A stretch of 11,411 bases of DNA from Actinomycetota bacterium (lineage in GTDB: Bacteria > Actinomycetota > Thermoleophilia > RBG-16-64-13). The notes beneath the pieces are model-generated. The model saw nothing but the letters and a program-made list of their open reading frames with translations. It searched no databases and was not told the DNA's origin. The number at the start of each line of letters is the position of its first letter. The first letter of the stretch is position 1. Made by a program: the position numbers and the translations under genes. Where the stretch lies: contig PMIZ01000173.1 of NCBI GenBank assembly GCA_003157225.1, forward strand, positions 1 to 11,411, written 5' to 3'. Shown one piece after another: positions 7,538-11,411 of the stretch.

Positions 7538-8257
7538 CTAGAGCAGGCCAAGAACTTCTGACACCTTGGCAAGGCCGAATGTTGGCCGGATCTCCAATCC
7601 TGCAAGGGTAGCAAGCGCGGTGGTGCCTACCAGTGCAACTTCCATTCCAGCGCTCTGCGCACCCACGACGTCAAGGGCCATGTCACCTACATAGAGAGTT
7701 CTCTCTGAGGCGACCTGCATCTGGCTGCAAGCATGGAGAAATATCCCAGGGTTTGGCTTTTCGATTCCCAAGTCGTAGGAGGAGACTATCTCGTCGAAAT
7801 AGCGAGCGATTCCCGCGCCTTCCAGGACTTCCTGAAGTCCTGACTCCCAGTTCGAAACGATTCCTACTGGATAGCCCTTCTGCCTTAGCGCTGAAAGCAG
7901 TGCGGGGAGCTCAGGGTCCAAGAGCTTCCATCTTCTGTCATCTTTGCCTGTTTCGAAGGTATCGGCGATCAGAGTCCGGGAACACTCGCAGTGCAAGAGA
8001 CTCCGGATCTCCTCGGCCACGATTGTGAGGAAATCCGGATAGGTCCGAGCCGACTCCCGGTTGCCTGCCGCGTCTTTTGTACGCGCAGTACTCCTAAGGT
8101 GCTTGTATTGGGCATCATGAAATGCGGCATTGATCGCGGCCTCGGCATCGTGATGACCGGCTGCCTGAAAGCGTCTTGCCAACAGGGCCGCGTCTGTTGG
8201 TTCCCCATACAGAAGAGTGCCGCCCACATCAAAAAGGATTGCGTCATATCGAATCAT
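7538..8257 (-). CDS. HAD-superfamily hydrolase (subfamily IA, phosphatase-like)
   Basis: This 239-residue HAD hydrolase has motif I ILFDVGGTLL (nucleophile D10), motif II VGIVSNW (S135), motif III K167 in GIEKPNPGIF and motif IV YVGDMALDVVGA (D192, D196). The residue two after the nucleophile is Gly, not the usual acid Asp, as in the REG-2/HDHD3-like branch with D-x-x-GT. Phosphatase activity may therefore be altered. The cap (residues about 16-110) is helical; the substrate is unknown. The stop is TAG at 7538-7540 and the ATG at 8257 has no clear ribosome binding site. Base composition is lower in GC than its neighbours: I counted 31 of 60 G/C at 7921-7980, against 39 of 60 at 5581-5640 in lsrF. 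The gene lies 3' of an attC-like fold and was probably acquired. Confidence 0.88.
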   Translation of the reverse strand: MIRYDAILFDVGGTLLYGEPTDAALLARRFQAAGHHDAEAAINAAFHDAQYKHLRSTARTKDAAGNRESARTYPDFLTIVAEEIRSLLHCECSRTLIADTFETGKDDRRWKLLDPELPALLSALRQKGYPVGIVSNWESGLQEVLEGAGIARYFDEIVSSYDLGIEKPNPGIFLHACSQMQVASERTLYVGDMALDVVGAQSAGMEVALVGTTALATLAGLEIRPTFGLAKVSEVLGLL

Positions 8258-8283
8258 GTTGCGAGTCTTGCTTGCGCCATCTG

Positions 8284-8364
8284 GAGTTTCGCGTATGAGC
8301 AGTTGGCTCCATGCACTCCGACATCATACCTTCGCGGCCAATCTGCCCGATACGCTGGTTAGTC
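8284..8364 (-). repeat. attC-like recombination site 3' of purO (right box degenerate)
   Basis: Read on the minus strand: a left box GACTAAC (8364-8358), CA, arm GCGTAT-C-GGGCA (8355-8344), a 42-base terminal part, and arm TGCTC-ATACGC (8301-8291). The arms form 11 pairs (one G-U) with a single unpaired C in the first arm, like the extrahelical base of the attC L'' arm. The expected right box GTTRRRY is replaced by GAAACTC (8290-8284), so the site may be decayed or inactive. Confidence 0.5.
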
Positions 8365-8451
8365 TGGCACCCGGCGCGCGACCATGCAGCTTCCGTGGCG
8401 CCGGTGCGCACGGCACTCGAGTCACGGTCGGAGACCTCTTCGGCGGACGCC

Positions 8452-9126
8452 TCAATGCGCCGGCCGGCGTTGTGGGTCAGCGGCTCGCCCGAGGTCCAGC
8501 ATCGAGGCGACGCTGAAGCCCTGCCCATCGTCGAGCGCGGCTGCCGCAAGCACAGGGCGCTCGAAGTCTGCGAAGACACCCTCACCGAGGACGTAGCGGC
8601 ACGCCTCTTCGGCGGTCATCGCATCGAAGCTCTCGTCGCATTGGGCGAGACCAGGCTCGTCGTGTTCGTAGGTGGCAACGTAGAAGGCGATGCCAACACC
8701 GAGCTCGAACTGCCGTACGACCAGGGCGTCGTGGCGTACGATCGCCAGGGCGCCGGTGCGCGAGTCGCGATCGACCACGCCGGCGATGCGTGGTGTGTGC
8801 AGGTCATCGTGCTCATAGTCCAGGGCATAGAGGACAACGCTGAGAGCGTCGCGCATGCCCATGCCGGATGCGAGCTTCTCGGCAATCGGGTCAGTGTGGC
8901 TGCCATTGCCCACGACAGCGTAGCGGTCGGTCAGGCGCAGGCAGTTGTAGGCGATGAATGGGCTCGTGTGGATGTCGGACTCGAAGCCGGGCTTGGGGAC
9001 CACGGCGATGGCCTGGCCCGTCTGCTGGGGCATGCGGTCGGGGAAGGAGCGCGATGAGACTCGGTACATGGCAGCCAGTCGCCCATCTCGACTGCTGCCG
9101 ATCGCTACGATTCTACCCACGTACAT
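8452..9126 (-). CDS. purO: IMP cyclohydrolase, archaeal PurO type
   Basis: This 224-residue protein matches the PurO/IMP cyclohydrolase family, which closes the purine ring (FAICAR to IMP, last step of de novo purine synthesis) in many archaea, in place of the cyclohydrolase half of PurH. Evidence is the N-terminal MYVGRIVAIG, RLAAMYRVSSRSFPDR (16-31), the central NCLRLTDRYAVVGNGSHTD (61-79), GMGMRDALSVVLYALDYEHD (88-107), TPRIAGVV (111-118) and FYVATYEHDEP (148-158). The C-terminal 20 residues look like an extension. The ATG at 9126 has AAGGGGGGAAC as ribosome binding site, and only 16 bases separate it from the attC-like box GTTAGAT. That is the compact 5' leader expected of a gene cassette. 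Bacteria normally use PurH, so it may be an isolated duplicate or do another job. The family call is from remembered sequence pattern. Confidence 0.85.
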   Translation of the reverse strand: MYVGRIVAIGSSRDGRLAAMYRVSSRSFPDRMPQQTGQAIAVVPKPGFESDIHTSPFIAYNCLRLTDRYAVVGNGSHTDPIAEKLASGMGMRDALSVVLYALDYEHDDLHTPRIAGVVDRDSRTGALAIVRHDALVVRQFELGVGIAFYVATYEHDEPGLAQCDESFDAMTAEEACRYVLGEGVFADFERPVLAAAALDDGQGFSVASMLDLGRAADPQRRPAH

Positions 9127-9142
9127 GTTCCCCCCTTGGCGT

Positions 9143-9229
9143 ATCTAACGCTCGACGCTTCAGCAGTGGCCGAGGCGCCCCAATTCACGCTATCCCCTCG
9201 CCGTCGTCTGCGGCAAGTGCTTGTTGGCA
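9143..9229 (-). repeat. attC-like recombination site between mazF and purO
   Basis: Read on the minus strand: left box TGCCAAC (9229-9223; consensus RYYYAAC, first two bases deviant), spacer AAG, arm CACTT-G-CCGCAG (9219-9208), a 41-base terminal part, arm CTGCTGAAGCG (9166-9156), a six-base spacer, and right box GTTAGAT (9149-9143; fits GTTRRRY exactly). The arms pair over 11 positions with two mismatches and one unpaired G in the first arm. Total length of 87 bases is in the usual attC range. It lies directly 3' of mazF and 16 bases before purO. Confidence 0.6.
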
Positions 9230-9236
9230 CCCGGCC

Positions 9237-9572
9237 TCAGTAGATGGACGCGTCGAGTATCGCCAGCGCTTCCTGCAGAACCGCGGGCGGCGCATCTCCA
9301 ATGCGCTTGACGTCACGTGCACGGTAGTCAATCGACTTCACCTGCTCCACCATGACAACGCCGATGACGGCTTGTCCATCTGGAATCGACACGTGGAAGG
9401 GGTAGTCGCGCCGCGTGTTGGTAATAGGACAGGCGATGCACAATCCGGTGTGACGGTTGAACAGATCGTTGCTCACCACCAGAGCCGGCCGGCGCCCGTG
9501 CTGCTCGTGTCCGGACTGCTGGTCGAAGGTTGCAGTGATGAAGTCCCCCTTACGGGGGACGTAGCCGGCCAC
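9237..9572 (-). CDS. mazF: MazF-type endoribonuclease toxin
   Basis: This 111-residue PemK/MazF toxin is a ribosome-independent mRNA interferase inhibited by its MazE partner. The family layout is complete: YVPRKGDFITATFD (4-17), the loop GHEQHGRRPALVVSND (21-36) with the conserved R28, ACPITNTRRDYPFHV (47-61) with the catalytic-type Thr in ITNT, GVVMVEQVKSIDYRARDVKRIG (71-92) and a C-terminal helix. Nothing suggests inactivation. The start is a GTG at 9572 that follows the mazE stop codon with no bases between, so expression is coupled and proceeds after the antitoxin. The stop is TGA at 9237-9239. The attC-like site at 9143-9229 begins eight bases downstream. TA pairs are common passengers in integron cassette arrays, where they stabilise the array. 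Confidence 0.93.
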   Translation of the reverse strand: MAGYVPRKGDFITATFDQQSGHEQHGRRPALVVSNDLFNRHTGLCIACPITNTRRDYPFHVSIPDGQAVIGVVMVEQVKSIDYRARDVKRIGDAPPAVLQEALAILDASIY

Positions 9573-9821
9573 CTACCACGCCTCTCTGCCAGCGGGAGGC
9601 CCCCAATCGAGTTCCGACGGCTCATAGTCAGCAGGTATCGCCCGGACGAGCTGCCCGAGATCGAGTCCGCCCCTGACCCGATTAACGGGTGTCACGACGA
9701 GGACTCCGTCGCGTGCGGCGACCTCAACGGCGTCTCCGATTTCTATCTCCACGTCAGAGAGTAGTTCTTTACTGAGGCGCAGGCCCTGGCTGTTGCCCCA
9801 CTTCTGAACCTTCGTGATCAT
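9573..9821 (-). CDS. mazE: MazE-type antitoxin
   Basis: This 82-residue antitoxin has an N-terminal SpoVT/AbrB swapped-hairpin DNA-binding domain: ITKVQKWGNSQGLRLSKELL (2-21), then VEIEIGDAVEVAARDGVLVVTPV. Its acidic/aromatic tail (DYEPSELDWGPPAGREAW, 65-82) is the usual MazF-binding part. It should neutralise MazF and repress its own promoter. I chose the ATG at 9821 because GGGAGG sits five bases upstream; a GTG at 9824 directly before it would leave only two bases. mazF starts immediately after the stop. A good sigma-70 type promoter lies about 26 bases before the start. Confidence 0.92.
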   Translation of the reverse strand: MITKVQKWGNSQGLRLSKELLSDVEIEIGDAVEVAARDGVLVVTPVNRVRGGLDLGQLVRAIPADYEPSELDWGPPAGREAW

Positions 9822-9846
9822 CACAACCTCCCGAATGGCTATCCGA

Positions 9847-9875
9847 AGTATAGCCGCGCAGAACGATGATCACAA
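9847..9875 (-). promoter_or_regulatory. mazEF promoter
   Basis: On the minus strand TTGTGA (9875-9870) and TATACT (9852-9847) are separated by exactly 17 bases, close to the TTGACA/TATAAT consensus. The start of transcription would be near 9840, about 20 bases before the mazE ATG. It lies inside the proposed cassette, downstream of the recombination box at 9892-9898. Confidence 0.65.
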
Positions 9876-9891
9876 GGTTGTTGCCTGTAGC

Positions 9892-9973
9892 GCCTAACGT
9901 CCTGCGCATGACCTGCGGCGCATGCGCCTCTCTTCCGCAGACTGCATCATGGTCGTCAGGTGATGCGTTTTAT
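9892..9973 (-). repeat. attC-like recombination site 3' of the DUF1801 gene (left box degenerate)
   Basis: Read on the minus strand: arm CGCATCACCTG-A-CG (9967-9954) pairs with CGCAGGTCATGCG (9917-9905) through 12 of 13 positions, with one C-C mismatch and one unpaired A in the first arm. After a six-base spacer comes GTTAGGC (9898-9892), which fits GTTRRRY exactly. The left box would be ATAAAAC (9973-9967), keeping only the AAC end of RYYYAAC and abutting the arm. Orientation agrees with the sites at 9143 and 8284. Confidence 0.5.
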
Positions 9974-9990
9974 GGGCGTCGAAGGGCGGG

Positions 9991-10016
9991 CCACGCGGCC
10001 TAACCCCATCGCGTGG
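9991..10016 (-). terminator. hairpin just after the DUF1801 stop codon
   Basis: CCACGCG (9991-9997) and CGCGTGG (10010-10016) are perfect inverted repeats around a 12-base loop, ending one base before the DUF1801 stop codon. No T run follows on the minus strand, so termination would be inefficient. The loop itself contains GTTAGGC on the minus strand, a second copy of the box found at 9892-9898. Confidence 0.4.
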
Positions 10017-10017
10017 A

Positions 10018-10416
10018 TTAGCTCTTGGCTCCGGACTTGTTCAGAGCCACGGCGGCGCGAACGAGAGTCTTCAACGCCTCCTCGTCTATCTTCTCGCCCT
10101 CGTGGAAGTCGATGGCACGCCTTGCGTTCCCCTCGAGGCCGGAGTTGAAGAGGCCCGAAGGATCCTTCAGAGCCGCCCCTTTGGCGAAGGTCGTCTTCAC
10201 GTGGTCCTTGTAAGTCTCGCCTGTGCAGATCAGTCCGTCGTGATACCACGCCGGGACCCCTCTCCACTTCCACTCCTCCACGACTTCGGGATCGGCGTCC
10301 TTGACTAAGGCACGGAGCCGGCCGAGCGTCTCGCCCCGCCAGTCGCCTAGCTCCTTGATTCTCGCGTCTATCAGCTGAGAAGGAGACTCGCTTTCCTGCG
10401 ACCCGCTCTTCTTCAT
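10018..10416 (-). CDS. DUF1801 (YdhG-like) protein
   Basis: This 132-residue soluble protein is of the DUF1801 family, a small alpha/beta domain of unknown biochemical role often annotated YdhG-like. Family signals are SPSQLIDARIKELGDWRGETL (11-31), ALVKDADPEVVEEWKWRGVPAW (36-57), GETYKDHVKTTFAKGAALKDP (66-86) and NARRAIDFHEGEKIDEEALKTLV (97-119). The ATG at 10416 has GAGGAG about six bases upstream. Length is typical and nothing looks broken. It stands alone on the minus strand, with a hairpin directly after the stop and an attC-like structure beyond it, which suits a one-gene cassette. I cannot name a substrate or partner. Confidence 0.88.
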   Translation of the reverse strand: MKKSGSQESESPSQLIDARIKELGDWRGETLGRLRALVKDADPEVVEEWKWRGVPAWYHDGLICTGETYKDHVKTTFAKGAALKDPSGLFNSGLEGNARRAIDFHEGEKIDEEALKTLVRAAVALNKSGAKS

Positions 10417-10832
10417 GCCTGCTCCTCTTCCTTAGTCCCGAAGCTTTGACAAATGGGGGGCACCGCCACCGTGCCGATTCCACCTGGAGCTGCGCTTAAC
10501 CAAGAGCGCTCTTACGCGTCTTACCCCAAAGCAGGCGCCGCGGAATCATTTGGGACCGTGGCAGCGACGAGACTGTCAACTTCCGACCTCAGCCCCCGAG
10601 AGACTCTTCTCTCCCACGCACCTCAGGTACGCCGAACGCGGTGGGCTTGAGTAGCGCGCCGGCGCTGTCATTAGGATAGCGCTCGCAGCGTCCGCTCGAT
10701 GCGCTCGTTAGGTGGGACGCCGCTGGTCGGCATCTCTTGGTCCTATGCGACCCATGTTGACACGATGCCGCCCGACGAGTACGCCTATCCTACTAGTTGT
10801 ACTTGTATGACTTGCTACCAAGAGGGGGCTTC
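10417..10832. other. stretch without a convincing gene; possible cassette boundary boxes
   Basis: Apart from the DUF1801 leader (about 10417-10493) I see no supportable gene. Landmarks are a perfect 12-base palindrome AAGAGCGCTCTT (10502-10513) and two outward attC-like boxes. The minus strand reads ACCTAAC at 10713-10707 and GTTAAGC at 10500-10494, fitting RYYYAAC and GTTRRRY, and GAGCGC next to the first box can pair with GCGCTC next to the second. The 220-base span is long for an attC, so this is weak. Short open frames here show no family resemblance. Confidence 0.3.
10757..10785 (+). promoter_or_regulatory. possible promoter for the AbrB-type gene
   Basis: A perfect TTGACA (10757-10762) is followed after 17 bases by TACGCC (10780-10785), which is a poor -10 box. 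TATCCT at 10786-10791 is better but lies 23 bases away. This is weak support for a promoter reading into the plus-strand gene at 10833. Confidence 0.3.
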
Positions 10833-11156
10833 ATGGCCGCAGAAAGTGCCTTCTATGGCTCAGCGACGGTGGGGGCAAAGGGTCAGATCGTCATCCCCGC
10901 CGAGGCGCGCGCCGCGATGCAGATCGAACCGGGCAACAAGGTCGTCGTCGTCAAAGGCCCGCGAGAGGGCAGCATCATCGTCTCCAGGGTGGACTCGTTC
11001 GATGGACTGATGGCTAAGATTCGCGAGCGGTCCGAAAAGCCGGCCGACGACCCCACCGCGCGCGGACCCGAGCCTACCTTGGAGGCCGCGGTTTGTGTGC
11101 TCGAACCGGCGGTTAGCCAGGACAGGCGCTCTAGTCGACAAGCGCGACGCGGATGA
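10833..11156 (+). CDS. AbrB/MazE/SpoVT-family DNA-binding protein
   Basis: A 107-residue protein. Residues 5-52 form a swapped-hairpin AbrB domain: SAFYGSATVGAKGQIVIPAEARAAMQIEPG, then KVVVVKGPREGSIIVSRVDSF. A short charged helix follows (LMAKIRERSEK). Such proteins are transcription regulators, often antitoxins, but no toxin frame follows here. I chose the ATG at 10833 because AGAGGGGGC lies upstream; an earlier in-frame start at 10797 would add 12 residues without homology. The tail after about residue 70 (Pro/Ala/Arg-rich, ending SRQARRG) does not look like family sequence and overlaps the 3' end of the opposing VOC remnant by 26 bases, so the original stop may have been lost. It is the only plus-strand gene in this half. 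Confidence 0.82.
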   Translation: MAAESAFYGSATVGAKGQIVIPAEARAAMQIEPGNKVVVVKGPREGSIIVSRVDSFDGLMAKIRERSEKPADDPTARGPEPTLEAAVCVLEPAVSQDRRSSRQARRG

Positions 11157-11268
11157 GATTGCCGTCAGGGTCGGTGATGACGAACGTTCGCCCAAACGGA
11201 TCATCGTGAGGTTCTTCGACTACGCTGACGCCCTTTGCAGACCACTCGGCGTAGAGCGCGTCGATGAC
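11131..11268 (-). pseudogene. C-terminal remnant of a VOC/glyoxalase-family gene
   Basis: The minus strand encodes 45 residues typical of the end of a vicinal-oxygen-chelate domain: IDALYAEWSAKG, then EEPHDDPFGRTFVITDPDGN and LIRVALVD, then TAG. A complete VOC domain has about 120 residues, but upstream of 11268 the homology stops, and by 11307 the sequence is already the end of another gene. No good start codon with a ribosome binding site is seen. I therefore call it a truncated remnant, left by a deletion or an insertion that joined it to the dehydrogenase gene. Confidence 0.7.
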
Positions 11269-11306
11269 CGACTGCTTCAACGACTCCCGCGCAATCGAGG
11301 CCGCAA

Positions 11307-11411
11307 CTACGCAACGATGACAACGATGTTCCCCAACTTCTGCCCGCTCTCGGCGTACCGGTGGCCCTCCACCATCTGCTCCAGTGGAAAGCGCCGGTCG
11401 ATGACCGGGCG
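11307..11411 (-). CDS. zinc-type alcohol dehydrogenase / quinone reductase (MDR family), last 34 residues
   Basis: Only the C-terminus is in the window. The minus strand reads [19 protein letters not shown], then [15 protein letters not shown] and TAG at 11309-11307. [30 protein letters not shown] is the standard end of medium-chain NAD(P)-dependent dehydrogenases of the quinone oxidoreductase/zinc alcohol dehydrogenase group. Substrate and coenzyme cannot be told from this part. The gene runs in from the right edge and ends about 40 bases before the recognisable VOC remnant. Confidence 0.8.
   Translation of the reverse strand, partial: RPVIDRRFPLEQMVEGHRYAESGQKLGNIVVIVA

Noticed and set aside
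8311..9057. A 248-codon plus-strand open frame
   Set aside because: It lies antisense to purO, which has strong family motifs, a good ribosome binding site and normal length. The plus-strand product looks like mirrored composition only.
9892..9940. A complete attC in plus orientation starting at GCCTAAC (9892)
   Set aside because: No matching GTTRRRY box occurs within about 150 bases downstream on the plus strand; the minus-strand reading fits better.
10453..10650. A 65-codon plus-strand open frame in the gene-poor stretch
   Set aside because: It has no ribosome binding site and no family resemblance, and it overlaps the DUF1801 leader and the possible cassette boxes.
11085..11125. tRNA-like GGTTCGAGC on the minus strand
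   Set aside because: The bases around it do not form a T-arm and no acceptor or anticodon stem can be built.
1..11411. CRISPR array, rRNA genes or insertion sequence
   Set aside because: I saw no regularly spaced direct repeats, no rRNA-like sequence and no transposase frame or paired terminal repeats.

Overview
The window is GC-rich bacterial chromosomal DNA. The codon use, the tightly packed and overlapping genes, and the zinc-ribbon/membrane/discoidin protein suggest an actinobacterial or similar high-GC lineage. No rRNA or other marker gene fixes the taxonomy, so this is only a guess. It falls into two halves with different character.

Left half (1-6368): one minus-strand gene series, read from right to left. 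It holds an LsrF-type aldolase/thiolase (lsrF-like), a ribulose-phosphate 3-epimerase family protein, a fused class II aldolase/short-chain dehydrogenase of the rhamnulose-phosphate aldolase type, a low-specificity threonine aldolase, an HD-domain hydrolase, a DUF2007 protein, and the N-terminal 165 residues of a ROK sugar kinase cut by the window edge. Gaps are 6-48 bases and two gene pairs overlap, so this looks like one operon. Its first members fit breakdown of a phosphorylated sugar to C2/C3 pieces, but no isomerase, sugar-specific kinase or transporter is visible and the substrate is unknown. No partner genes of the AI-2 lsr system are in the window.

Middle (6369-7537): a divergent plus-strand gene encodes a membrane protein with a zinc ribbon and a C-terminal glycan-binding-like (discoidin/NADase-type) domain. 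It is followed by a short noncoding stretch with a weak hairpin and a perfect 22-base palindrome.

Right half (7538-10500): small accessory genes, all on the minus strand, with no shared pathway. They are a HAD phosphatase (visibly lower GC), an archaeal-type IMP cyclohydrolase (PurO), a mazEF toxin-antitoxin pair and a DUF1801 protein. Between them lie imperfect inverted repeats with integron attC features: outer GTTRRRY/RYYYAAC-like boxes, an inner stem, and one unpaired base in the 5' arm. Each lies 3' of a gene and all point the same way. I read this as a probable stretch of integron gene cassettes without a visible integrase. The best site is 9143-9229, between mazF and purO; the others are more degenerate.

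Right edge (10501-11411): about 330 bases without a convincing gene, then a plus-strand AbrB-type DNA-binding protein. After it come a decayed C-terminal piece of a VOC/glyoxalase gene and the last 34 residues of a zinc-type alcohol dehydrogenase/quinone reductase running off the window.
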